This document shows, in pieces, positions 13,291-23,392 of a stretch of DNA of 64,000 nt (positions within the stretch are counted from its first letter, which is position 1; each line of letters starts with the position of its first letter). The position numbers and the translations under genes were made by a program. Source of the stretch: Bryopsis sp. KO-2023 (taxonomy: Eukaryota; Chlorophyta; Ulvophyceae; Bryopsidales; Bryopsidaceae); NCBI GenBank assembly GCA_030272585.1, contig BSYQ01000002.1:124001-188000 (forward strand), given 5' to 3'. The notes beneath the pieces were generated by a model. That model was not told the DNA's origin and made no database searches. It worked only from the letters and a program-made list of their open reading frames with translations.

Positions 13291-14960
13291 CTCCAAAGGT
13301 TAAGGGGGGGGGGGGGGGGGGCGCCGGAACCGATATGTTTCTTTCTTTCTCTTTCTTTCTCTTTTTACCCACCCATCCCTTTCTATTTAAAAAAAAACGT
13401 AAAGTAAAATGGGCATAAAGTGTTTTTATAAATAAATATTTTTACATTCCTTGTTCTCTCAATCATTTTTTTTTTTTTCTCCATTTTTGGTTGGAACACT
13501 TGGATAGTTCAATTTTTATTTTTTATTTTTTGTTTCTTTCACTTCAGCCCAATCTATGGCTGTTTTTTTTTTGTTTTCAAACCGCCATCACCGGTTTTTT
13601 TTTGCAGCACCTCTGAGTATGAATTATTTGGTTATTCCCCCAAGCTGGAAAAAAAAGAACAAGAAATTGCCTAACCAGAATTTGTCATTTCATTTTTTCT
13701 TCACTTTCACTGATAAAAAAAAAATAATGAGTTTCCTAGCCACTTTCTTTTTTCTTTCTTTTATCGACCTTGACGGATAAAATATGAATAATCAAATTTC
13801 CCAACCAGAATTGTTTTGTTTCTGTTTTTTACCTTTAAGGGTAACAAATTACTCCATTTCTCCTTTTATAAACCCTTCTCTTCAGCATATCCAGGGCTGG
13901 CTATTATTAGATGATAGTAATTTTTTCCTATAAGCCACCCCCAAAAAAAACTCCTCATATAAAAACAGCAGTTTCATTTTCTTGGTGTTCGTTTCTTTTT
14001 TGGCTTTTAAAATATAAAACTCAGGGAAACAAAAAGAAAAGAAAAATTCTTTTTCAGGTGGTGTGTGTGGAAGGGGGGGTGGGGGGAGGCGAAAAAATAA
14101 TTCTGAAATGCTGAAGGGAAAAACGTTTATAAAATGAGGGGAAGAATAATATTGTTGAACTTTTGCTTAACATTTCCTTGCAATTCACCCCAGCCCAGAA
14201 GGGAAAAAATTGTTTTGGAAAAAAAAGTGGTTTGAAAGAGAAAAAAGAGTGATTTGAAAAAAAAGTTCGAAACAGAGAGAAAAAGAGTGATTGGAGAAAA
14301 AAAAGGTGGTTTGAAAAAAAGAGTGATTTGAAACCCTTCCAGACAAACCAGCCGACAATAAGGTAAAAAAAAAGAAGAAAAATAACTCCTCTGTTGGCTT
14401 GATCAGGGAAATTTTTTTTTATTTTTTTATTTTTTTGGAGGGGGGGATTGAGAAATAAAAACAGAGCTGGAAAATGAAGGCAGGTTTTTGATCTATTCTA
14501 AGAAAAAAAGAAAAAAAAAAGTTCAAGAAGAATCCAACAGTTTGACCAACAGGGGGCTACTTTAATTACAGAAAAAGAAGGGAAAAAAAACAGGGAGAGA
14601 AAATGGGGAAGGAAAGAAAATGTCCAAAAAAAAGAATCATATATATATAACCACCAGCAGGGAAAGTGTTTTTTTTTCTTTTTTGAGGGGGGAGGGGGAA
14701 TAAAAATAGGGGTTGGAAAATGAAAACAGGCTTTCGATCTATTTTTAGAGAAAAAGGGGGGGAAAAAGATTGCTTCCAAAAGAAATTTTTCCCCTATTGT
14801 TGGTTTCGATCGACAGGGGGCTACTTTTATACAGAAAAAAGAAAGAGAAAAAAAAGGGAAAAAAAGAAGGGAGAGAAAATGGGGAAGGGAAAAAAAACAG
14901 GGAGAGAAAATGGGGGAGGAAAAACAAGTTCGAAAAAAAATATCATTCATTCACGGGGCT
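13291..14960. repeat. low-complexity tract with an approximate 240-bp tandem duplication
   Basis: The tract holds an 18-base G run near 13304-13321, pyrimidine runs, then purine-rich DNA (GGGAAAAA, AGAGAAAATGGGG). Two diverged copies of a unit of about 240 bp can be aligned, roughly 14465-14700 and 14710-14955. Both contain GGAAAATGAA, then GATCTATT, then CAGGGGGCTACTTT, then GGGAGAGAAAATGGGGAAGG. No gene is supported. Confidence 0.5.
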
Positions 14961-15552
14961 AGGCACCCACCCCGCTCGCCAGATGCTTTCGCGACCGTCG
15001 CCTCAATCCCTGATCGTCGCCTGGAGGGCACTTGGCATCTGTTGGCCTTTTTCTCTCCTTCTTTCTTCATTCTGGGGAAAAACAGGGAAAGAAGATCAAC
15101 TGAATCAACCGGCGTTTCAAATATTCCCCCCCCCCCCCGCCCCTCAAACTTCATATCAAAACAGTTTTTAGAAGGAAAAAAGTCACCATTCCGCCGCGAC
15201 CAGCCAGGGAGAATCCCCAATCCGCGCATCGCACTGCGCCAGGGCAAAACTCGACCATCCCCACTTCGCGCTTTTTCCAACGCGCATTCTTGGACCATCT
15301 CTTATCACCAGCAACGAAAAAAAAGAAAGCGTCCGTCCCAGCAAACCGCGAGGATATTCTTTCCCCTCAACCGAAAAAAAAAATGTCGTATGGTGGCGAG
15401 AAACAGCTCCGACACACTTCTCCGCGCGCAGGTCGGACTGTTGGATTCCGTCCGTCATAGCGACCGCGCTCAACAGCAGCCTGATTCGCATCCAAAACCG
15501 AAACTCCATTGGAGCCATTGCTATGAGCAAGGAGTTTCTTTTTTGGGTGTGT
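14961..15552. other. no gene recognised
   Basis: GC content rises here and frames up to 255 codons cross it (14910-15677), but their composition is Arg/Ser/Pro-rich. They run into the dispersed repeat, show no domain and overlap open frames on the other strand. I treat them as chance. Confidence 0.3.
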
Positions 15553-15624
15553 GTGTTTCCCCCGATGCTATTGGCTCCGGCCTGGCGTCTCCTGTGAAAT
15601 TGTTAGTTGGTTGGTTGGTTGGTT
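15553..15624 (+). repeat. dispersed repeat of about 60 bp, copy 1
   Basis: This copy reads TTTCCCCCGATGCTATTGGC, then CTCCGGCCTGGCGT, then a TGTGAAAT spacer and four GGTT units. The family consensus across the window is a 35-bp GC-rich block with core GGCTCTGGCCTGGC, then a T-rich spacer and GGTTGGTTGG. Confidence 0.7.
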
Positions 15625-15860
15625 GTCGCCTGTTTTATATGGAAGGGCGGAGTGGTGGCGAGGACGAGTCTGACTAGTGCAACATCGCGGAAGCGCGACT
15701 GGGCGATCTCGCGATTTCGCGCTTTCGCTCGCAGTTGAGCTGTCTGGACGCTTCCAGGTTTTCCAAGTTGGTCGACTCATCGCTAGCAGCAGCGCCGCCG
15801 GCGCTGTCGATCGATCAAAGAGGTAGAAACCTTTCTGACTACGAGTGCGTGTTTTCGCTT

Positions 15861-15925
15861 GTTTTCTTCCCCCGATGCTATAGGCTCTGGCCTGGCGTGT
15901 GTTGTGAAATGCTCTTGGTTGGTTT
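15861..15925 (+). repeat. dispersed repeat, copy 2
   Basis: A near-consensus copy: CCCCCGATGCTATAGGCTCT, then GGCCTGGCGTGTGTTGTGAA, then CTTGGTTGGTT. Confidence 0.75.
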
Positions 15926-16530
15926 TGGTAGGAATCGTCCTGTCGAATGCGCGCGCGCGAGTCTGACGCAAGGGAGTTGTGGGTTGGGTGGATGGAATGG
16001 CGGCGGCGCGTTGTGGTTTTGGACTGCCCCTTCCTTTGTTGGCCAGTTTCGTTCGTTACTCTTTTTTTTTCAGGTAAGAAAAATAACGATGGCTGCATGG
16101 GGTATTTTCACGGAGCTCGGTGTGGGCGCACAGCCAGACATTGGTAGTTTTTTGCTTGTTTTTCTTTTTGTCGAACCCCTGGACGCTATCGACTTCCGCC
16201 AAGGCCTGTTTTAGAAACGGGATGATCGTTTGAGTGGCCGGGTGAATACGTTGTGGGGTTTCCGAATCGAGCTTCGTTGTTTTTTTGAAGTTTTTTAAAG
16301 CGACGGTGTTTCTGACAGACATAGGCGCAGCCAAGGAATGGCTTACGTGGTTTTTCCCTTCAGTGTTTCCCCCGAAGCTACAAACTCTGGCCTGGCGTGT
16401 TTTGTGAAATAACATAACATAACATAATTACACGCGAAGAAGCCTACCAGCTTCTATTGCGGAAAAATGTACACCAATGTGAACAGACAAATGTTTGGAA
16501 CCAAAAAACAAAAACACAGAGCATCAGGCA

Positions 16531-16950
16531 CTAACTGCCAGTAGACCCAAAACTACCCGAACCACGATCCGTAAGGGACAAAGAATCTGCAATAATTACT
16601 TGAGGAGTAACAATTTTTTCCAAAAGTAATTGAACCACCCTATCACCCGCTTTAATGTAAAAATCTTCAGAGGAGAAGTTAAAAAGAACCGCAATCAAAG
16701 AACCCCTATAGTCACTGTCAATAACCCCAGCACCCAGAAATAACTTGAACCTGGCACAGAGACCCGAACGAATTTCCAACCGACCATAATAACCTTGAGG
16801 GATTTCAACCGCCACACCCATATCAACCAGACCGTTATTCCAAGCTGGAATAACATAATCCTGGGGCGAATAAAGGTCATAGCCCGCCGAACCCAAGGAA
16901 GCCCGAGTCGGAACTCTAGCAGCATCATGTTTAAGAAGAACCCGCAGCAT
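16531..16950 (-). CDS. dut: dUTPase encoded at the 3' end of a non-LTR retrotransposon
   Basis: A 139-residue trimeric-type dUTP diphosphatase, which hydrolyses dUTP to dUMP and pyrophosphate and so keeps uracil out of DNA. All five family motifs are present in order: GSAGYDLYS (20-28), RSGL (61-64), GVIDSDYRG (75-83) with the catalytic Asp and Tyr, AGDRVVQLLL (101-110) and RGSGSFGSTG (129-138). The last has Ser where Gly is usual. Length is normal for the family. The start chosen is ATG 16950; a longer start eight codons upstream exists in the same frame. The start overlaps the stop of the reverse-transcriptase frame by 20 bp in a different frame, suggesting reinitiation or frameshifting. 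It lies inside the target-site duplication, so it moved with the element. Confidence 0.9.
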   Translation of the reverse strand: MLRVLLKHDAARVPTRASLGSAGYDLYSPQDYVIPAWNNGLVDMGVAVEIPQGYYGRLEIRSGLCARFKLFLGAGVIDSDYRGSLIAVLFNFSSEDFYIKAGDRVVQLLLEKIVTPQVIIADSLSLTDRGSGSFGSTGS

Positions 16951-18004
16951 TGTTCTCCCGAATACACAAGACAACCCTCCGTAAAAGGAAAAAATCCTTC
17001 AACATACGTGCAACCTTAATCTGATCAACCCTATTGAAGAGAAAGAAAAGATTGCGACAACGGAAAAACTCGGACCAGCGAATACGCAAAAAATTATATG
17101 CCGGACACACATAAAGAAAATGGAACTCATCCTCCACTACCCCAAAACCACATACCCTGCAGAATCGTAATTCCCGCACCACAAGAGGATGTTGTAACCG
17201 ACCCGAATCTACCTGAAGACCATGAACCCCCGCCCGAAAGGCACAATAAATTTTTCGCAGAGAACTTGTCGAAAGGACAGAAAGGCAATCCAAGAATCGA
17301 ATATTCCGTTTGATTTGACTAAAAAAATATCGAACATGGGACTTCTCCGACGAAAAAGTCAACCTCGAAAAATGATTCTTAAAATTAGAAGACCACAGCC
17401 TAATATCAATAATGCTCTTTCCAGAAAAAGAAATTAAGTGCTCTTTCACCAAAGACTCAACCCTGACCACCCAAGACGAACCACACCTATGTTCATCCAA
17501 AAGACTATTAAAAATAGCCTTAGATGGATGTTCCTCAGGAAGAGAAAAAAGTTTATTCCAGAATCTAAAAATTAGACGCCTAAAAAAAAACTCTAAAGGG
17601 TAAGTCCCCATATCCGCATATAACACCTCCGTGGGAGCACGCCGAGGCAAATTTAAACAAAACCGTAAAAAAGCCAAATGAGACCGCTCGAGCGAATCCC
17701 TCTGTCCTTTAGTCAAAAACAAATACCAAAGAGCACTCCCAAAATTTATTGAACCAAAAACGAATTGTTTAAACAAATTATATTTAACCCGAGGATCTTC
17801 AATTTTATGTTTCGACAAATGACTATAAAGCAATCCAAGAGAAGAAGACATTTTACGACCAATATGTTGAAAGTGCGGTAAGAAAATGTTTGACCCAGTA
17901 CCAAAGAAAACCCCTAAATAGCGAAAAGTTTTAGTAGCCGTTATAAAAGAATCACCAATCTGTACTCCATGAACATTAGGAAAGTTAATCACCACCACAC
18001 CCCT
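16931..18004 (-). CDS. non-LTR reverse transcriptase, C-terminal fragment
   Basis: About 357 codons of element-derived frame. The open frame continues to 18061 only because the flanking repeat happens to be open. The N-terminus resembles the region just after the catalytic domain (GVQIGDSF, then TFRYLGVFFG). An alpha-helical thumb/linker region follows, then a C-terminal zinc finger CRVCGFGVVEDEFHFLYVC (Cys-x2-Cys-x9-His-x4-Cys), a layout seen in R1/Jockey/I-like LINE proteins. The catalytic core and endonuclease are missing because the copy is 5'-truncated, so it cannot act on its own. The dUTPase frame begins within its last codons. Confidence 0.8.
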   Translation of the reverse strand, partial: RGVVVINFPNVHGVQIGDSFITATKTFRYLGVFFGTGSNIFLPHFQHIGRKMSSSLGLLYSHLSKHKIEDPRVKYNLFKQFVFGSINFGSALWYLFLTKGQRDSLERSHLAFLRFCLNLPRRAPTEVLYADMGTYPLEFFFRRLIFRFWNKLFSLPEEHPSKAIFNSLLDEHRCGSSWVVRVESLVKEHLISFSGKSIIDIRLWSSNFKNHFSRLTFSSEKSHVRYFFSQIKRNIRFLDCLSVLSTSSLRKIYCAFRAGVHGLQVDSGRLQHPLVVRELRFCRVCGFGVVEDEFHFLYVCPAYNFLRIRWSEFFRCRNLFFLFNRVDQIKVARMLKDFFLLRRVVLCIRENNAAGSS

Positions 18005-18030
18005 TTTTGTGAAATGCTTCTGGTTGGTTG

Positions 18031-18637
18031 GGCGAACGAAATCCTCGTGCTCAAGTGACACATCGCGACGTCCCAGTCAGTCTCAGACGACCCACCCGTC
18101 AGACTGACCCCCCACCACCCCACCACTCCGTTTCCAGAAAGACGCCTTTCAAACTCCACAGGAGCAAAGCCCCAGCACTCAGCAGCGCACCTTGGAAGGA
18201 GTTCCTTGTTTCACTGCCACACCAGTGTCGTTTGGCCAATGGCTGCCCGATTCGTGGCGGCGTTTCTTCTTCTGACTGCGATCGCTCCGGGTGAGGGTCG
18301 ACCAGAACAGCCCTCCTAGCAGTGGAAGCACGGTCGGGTGGATGAGAGGGGGTAGCGCCGGCGGCTGGAAGGATTCGTTGCTGAACGTTACGAAGATATT
18401 GGAGGGCTGAATGTCGGCGACAGCGTCATTTTCAACTGGGGTGGAGCGAACTGTGGCAAAATAACTCGCGGAACATGATGTTACTTGTCGACGAGACAGG
18501 GCTTGGTTAGGTTGTGACGGTGCAAGATGCAATCCAGTCAAAGTACAGAGATTCTACAATTACATTTCCATGACATTTCTGGGATATTACACCTCAAGAT
18601 CAATCATATACCGCAATTCCAGTAATTGCCCGGTTGA
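18031..18637. other. no gene recognised
   Basis: Short overlapping frames on both strands (for example 18179-18541 minus), with no domain or splice pattern that I can support. Confidence 0.3.
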
Positions 18638-18693
18638 AACCTTGATGGTGGTACTCTACTCTGAGTATTCGAGTTCGACTCTCGAACAAGGTT
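18638..18693 (+). other. D-armless tRNA-like hairpin
   Basis: AACCTTG at 18638 can pair with CAAGGTT at 18687. Between them lie an ACTC/GAGT mini-stem and a T-arm-like hairpin TTCGAG-TTCGACT-CTCGAA. There is no room for a D arm. It resembles the tRNA-like pieces at 38.9-39.1 kb and in the CACTA ends. It is probably not a functional tRNA. Confidence 0.45.
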
Positions 18694-19340
18694 GACACAC
18701 TGGCCCCCGTGGCTTGTACGCTCTCTTGGAGGTGTTGTCGACAACTGGCCGGTCACCTATGGACAGCGCAGAGTACCTGGCCGACTAGACTCTCCAGCGA
18801 ACTAAACTTCGCTCAGTCTAGTCTGCCAGCTAAAACGCAGTCAAGGCAAACTCTTACGCCAGCGAAACACGACAAGCGCACCACGAGAGGAAGTACACTC
18901 CGCCCCCAGTGAATCAACCTGTCCAGACCATTCCAGCGAATAACTGAGTCTCTGTCGCGTTGCGAGAGAGATACTCGACGTTGGGGGTCGCCCCTCCTGC
19001 CAACCCATACGTTCTATCGTAGACCTGGCACTGGAGTATTTAAAAGGAGCTTTTTCCGTGAAGATAAGAAGTTCAAGGACAAGTTTCTAGTTCTTTGGAC
19101 ATCAGTTTCTCTCTGGATCTCCGACTGTTACACTTAGCCGTCCGAAGTTAGAACTCACATTTTCGAGACACCTATCTCCGGGAGCTGAAGTATTGCGGAA
19201 GAATTCTCTTCGATACACGGGATATAGTTCTTTGTGGATAGGTAATCTCAGGCCAGGGATGTGAAACTCCGGTGGGAGACGGTATCTTTTGCATTGTGGG
19301 AGACCCCTCCCAGAGAAGTTCTTTTACAAAGGCACTTTGT
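18694..19340 (+). other. possible solo LTR or promoter-bearing segment
   Basis: No coding sequence. A TATA-like GTATTTAAAAGG lies at about 19036, followed by pyrimidine-rich sequence and a G-rich downstream part, a layout like an LTR with U3, R and U5. I could find neither a second copy nor a target duplication, so this is only a suggestion. Confidence 0.2.
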
Positions 19341-19689
19341 AAACTCTCTGTCTGCTCTATTCTCTTGTGTGTGTGTGTTCCGGAGCTTGTGGTTTGATTG
19401 TGTGTCCCCGTGATTTGTTCGACTGCATTGTCTGTGTCATACTTTCCTCTGCGAATGGCTTTCTGCCGAAGCGTTCAAGCGCTGATCTTCGTATGACTGT
19501 TTTATACCACCACGCTTCCAACTGTGTACTGCGCATCAGCGCTTGTATGTCGGCCGAATGCGTTTTCGAAGCGTCACATAGGTTATGGTTTCTGTTAGTT
19601 GATTGATTAGACAAACGTGGGACAGCAACACTTGCGAGTCGAACATAAGGCGTAATGGGAACACTAGTTGTATCCATACTAGGGATCCG

Positions 19690-19985
19690 ATGCCGACATG
19701 TCGGTCATCGATCAAACCGATCTCCGATCAAGATCGGTCCCTGCAGTTTCCGATCAAGCCGATCACCGATAAGATCGGTCCGATCAGACCGATCGCCGAT
19801 CAAAATCGGACCGATCAAAAAAAAACGGTCCGACTTTTCCGATCAAAATCGGCCGATCACCCAGTTCTGCCTCGGAAACCAGATCGGATCGGGATCGGGA
19901 TCGGCGGTTTCCGATCAGATCGGAAATTGACCGATCTGATCGGCGCGTCGCCGATCATGATCGGCGACGCATTATCACTCGACAA
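19690..19985. repeat. left subterminal GATCGG repeats of the hAT element
   Basis: More than twenty copies of CGATC/GATCGG in both orientations lie in about 300 bp next to the left terminus. Clusters like this in hAT elements are usually transposase binding sites. Confidence 0.75.
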
Positions 19986-20072
19986 CGATCAAATCGCTGG
20001 TCCGGCTACCGATTCCCCTGATCGGCACCACATCAAAGCCCGTGGCGTCGGATTATCCGTGTTTCCGTGAAC

Positions 20073-22712
20073 ATGAGAGGCAACAGGAGAAAGACGAAAC
20101 CGCGAGCGCAACCGCGAGCGCTGCACCGTATCTTACCTCCCGTCGAGCTGTCCGGGGATGACTTGCGAGGCGAACCGAACGCAGTTCAGCCGACGCCACA
20201 CCGCTGGAGCTCTGATTCTGTGAACCCAAAGGGGGTTGCACGCGGAGGGGGAAGAGGATCTGGAACTGGAACGGAAACAGGAGGAGCAGGAACACGATCT
20301 GGAACAGAAACCGGTGAGTGTGGCAAATTTGCTGTGCAGTGAACTCATCAGATGTGATTGTCTTGGTGGGGCACTCTTGGGGTGTTGGTGTTTCCTTGCA
20401 TCTGCCTCCAGGTAGGGACATGTCACCTGTGGGCTTTGATATGCTTCAGAAGATATGGCCTTGGGCCTCATGCTGGTTGTCTTGTAGTGGATCTCACATT
20501 CCAAACATCAGCTCGGACGCAGGCACAGAACCAGAAACGGACCGGAATCCACACTTGGGTGGACTCCATGTATGTACAGAACAGTGCAGGAGAAATGGAG
20601 CGATTTGTGGATGAATGGAACAGGAAAGTAGTGACCTGTAGGATATGCAGGAGTCAGTTGGTCTACAGCAAGGGAGGCCGCACCTCGTTGTTGACCCATG
20701 CTAAGAGGCATGGTCTCACCACCCCGGAGCAGATGCAGATCGCTGTCCACAACGGATTTGTGGGACATCATCAGGAGCAGGGGGGGGAACGGATCGTTTC
20801 GTTCGGAAACCAGAGAACGTTGCCTTTCGTGTCTAGATGGGGCTGCCTGACCAAAGAGTACAAAAACTTCCGGGATCATGTCATGAAATTCGTGGTCAGC
20901 ACCGGTGCAGCTTTCAGGTGTGTGGAGGACAAACATTTCAGAGCCATGTGCTCCTCCCTTAATGCATCTGCACCTTGTCTGAGTGCAAAGACCATCTCCA
21001 CCAACGTTGGGCTTTCAGCGAAACGGCTCAGCAAAAGGATCCGAGAAGAGGACCTCGGAAAATTCAGACCCTGCTTCGTTGCAGATGGCTGGTCGCAGGA
21101 ACCGAAGCACTGGTTTGCCATGGGAGCTGTTTATATCCACCGGGACGCTGAACAGGATCTGTTTGAACTGAAGCGGATCAGCTTGGGAACCTGGGACCTG
21201 AAGGGAAATTGTGATGCTGAGGACATCAAAAAAAAAATGGCAGAAATTCGGGATCGGTACAACCTGGGCGATTACCGGGCAAGCATTGTCACAGATCATG
21301 AATCAAGAATGGGTGCGGCCTGTGAACGCAAAGGTGAATACGACTGGCACGGATGCTGCACTCACCGGATCAATCTCGGAGTCAGAAAAGCCCTGAACCA
21401 GGCACCTGAGCCGTTGGAATTCCTGATCAAGAAGGTCCGTCAGATCTGTGTCCGTGTCATGGGATCTGCCAACCTGTGGGAAAGTTTCAAGACAATCCAA
21501 GAAGCGCGCATATACAAGGAAGATTATGACCGGGACCGGGCTGCAGCGGATGCGGATATGCAGAGCCAGGCCAGCCGGAACCAGGTTGGCAGTCAGAACC
21601 AGAGTCAGAATCGAAGTCAGGCTGGCACCTCCGACCAGAATCAGGATCAGAACCAGGCTGAGGAGGAGGGGCCCTTCCCCATGTACTCCTCTGATGAGGA
21701 GGAATGTCCTGATGATGACTGGTTGATGGAGGAAACAGAAGACTGCCCTGGACCAGTCAGGAGATCGCAGCGGATCCTGAGATTGACCCTGCCCGTTGAA
21801 ACCAGGTGGAACTCTGTGTGGTACATGCTGCATCGGTTCCTGATCCTGAAGGAGGATATGCGTAAAATGCTGCAGACCATGTCTGAAGAGGATCGGTTGA
21901 CAGAATTGGAATGGATACAACTCCGGCACCTGCATTCGATCTTACAGCCATACAAGGAAGCTACCAAGCGCATGGAGGCTGAAAAAACGGTCACCTGTTC
22001 GCTGGTTCTGATGGTCATGGCCCGGGTCAGTGACATCATCGACAAAATGGATTTACCCTGTCAGGACTTGGATCAGTTCAGAAAGCAGCTCAGAAGCAAT
22101 ATGGATGAGGAATTCGATGATCCAAACTGGCTCCTGGCCGTCGGATGCATGCAACAACTGGATCCGTCACGTTTGCGATTGGATGATCCTGTTATCACTC
22201 GGTATCTGTGGGGATCGGACCAGTTCCATGAATTCAAATCTCGGTGGTCTCGGTGCGATCTGTGGGTGAATGATGTGCTAGAGGAGTGCAACAAGCTCAT
22301 AATGTGCATCAAAGAGAGACCGGATCAGGAGGCAGGAGCAGATGCATGCGGCACCTTCAGAGGACCAGAAAAAAGCCCGGTGCATTCCACGTATGACTGG
22401 CTCACAGTTGTCCATCCATCAGGGGATCCAACCGATTCAGGAACAGATGAGTGGGAACGGTACTGTGCAGTGAGGGCAACCCCCCTCACATCTGTACTGA
22501 CTTCAGGTCTGGAGTGGTGGCGGAAAAATCAGGCTCTGTACCCAGCTGTAGCAGTTCTGGCAGCCGAGTATTTGTGCATACCAGCGTCCAGTGCATCTGT
22601 GGAACGGATGTTCAGTATTAACGGGCATCAGTTGAATAAGCGCAGGAGGCGGATTCAGGTTTCCAAGGTGCGGGATCTGACACTGATACGGGACAATCTG
22701 GATATGATTTAG
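20073..22712 (+). CDS. hAT-family transposase with BED zinc finger
   Basis: Two exons, 20073-20313 and 20512-22712, give 813 residues; the junction keeps the frame (GT at 20314, AG at 20510-20511). The protein cuts and pastes the surrounding element. Exon 1 is basic and then Gly/Thr-rich. A BED-type finger follows (CRIC at 123-126, HAKRH at 143-147), which should bind the subterminal repeats. Then comes the RNase H-like catalytic region, with MGAVYIH near the first part and CCTHRINL in the middle. An inserted Gln/Asn-rich and acidic stretch encodes many QNQ units. The C-terminal hAT dimerisation block contains YLCIPASSASVERMFS and the closing helix. No stop or frameshift is visible, so it may be active. 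I did not fix all three catalytic acids. Confidence 0.88.
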
Positions 22713-22754
22713 TGTGGTTCCCTTCTTTTTTTCTGCAACCTGGATCTGAATCTG

Positions 22755-23075
22755 TTTCTGATGCAAATTGGATCTGTTCCAGATTCCATGGTTTGGCAGG
22801 GGTTTTTGTGGAGGGTTCAGTCTTGGTTTTTCCGTTTTTTAACAGGCAGTTTTTTAACATGCAACCTGGATCTGTTCCAGATTCCATGGTTTGGCAGGGG
22901 TTTTTGTGGAGGGGTCAGTCTTGGTTTTCCGTTTTTTAACAGGCAGTTTTTTAACATGCAACCTGGATCTGTTCCAGATTCCATGGTTTGGCAGGGGTTT
23001 TTGTGGAGGGGTCAGTCTTGGTTTTTCCTTTTTTTAACAGGCAGTTTTTCAACATGCAACCTGGATCTGTTCCAG
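22755..23075 (+). repeat. 97-bp tandem repeat downstream of the transposase
   Basis: Three and a part copies of a unit of about 97 bp contain GGATCTGTTCCAGATTCCAT, GGTTTGGCAGGGG and AACAGGCAGTTTTT. The copies are nearly identical. They start 43 bp after the transposase stop and could supply its 3' end. Confidence 0.8.
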
Positions 23076-23392
23076 TTTTCCGTAGTCTCCCTCGGGGTGA
23101 ACATCATCCACAAACGGTTTTACATTTCACTGAGTCCGGAAACCGTTCATCATCATCCACTGAGTCACTGATCCACTGAGTCCTGATCCTGATCCCAATA
23201 CTGCTTCCTGAAAACTCGATATCCTCCACCAGAGCAGTGTACCATTTCGTTCTTTCATCCACATCCACTCAGTCATCACAAATCATCACATTCCTACCCA
23301 GCAAAGCTGATCCTGATCCTGCTCCTCTACAAAATCGATTTCTCCCACCAGTGCACCATTCCATTGTCAAACTCTGGACAATCATCACATTC

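Larger units (their letters stand above)
16411..18004 (-). mobile_element. 5'-truncated non-LTR retrotransposon carrying a dUTPase
   Basis: A 1,594-bp insertion in the minus orientation is bracketed by an 11-bp target duplication TTTTGTGAAAT (16400-16410 and 18005-18015). Its 3' end, at the left on the plus strand, is a short pentamer tail of repeated TTATG on the element strand. Non-LTR elements often end in such microsatellite tails. The 5' end is cut within the reverse-transcriptase frame, the usual result of incomplete reverse transcription. Two overlapping frames are inside: the C-terminal part of the reverse-transcriptase protein and a complete dUTPase. Little decay is visible, so the insertion looks fairly recent. 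Confidence 0.85.
16363..18030 (+). repeat. dispersed repeat, copy 3, split by a retrotransposon
   Basis: The left half (16363-16410) ends GGCCTGGCGTGTTTTGTGAA plus AT. The right half resumes at 18005 with TTTTGTGAAAT and runs into GCTTCTGGTTGGTTG. Removing 16411-18004 and one copy of the 11-bp duplication restores a normal family member, which proves the later insertion. Confidence 0.8.

Noticed and set aside
14498..15677. Frames of 115-255 codons on both strands
   Set aside because: They arise from purine-rich low-complexity DNA and overlap each other; no domain, no splice logic.
18028..18061. Extending the LINE protein to 18061 with an N-terminal methionine
   Set aside because: That part lies outside the target duplication, in the flanking dispersed repeat, so it is not element sequence.
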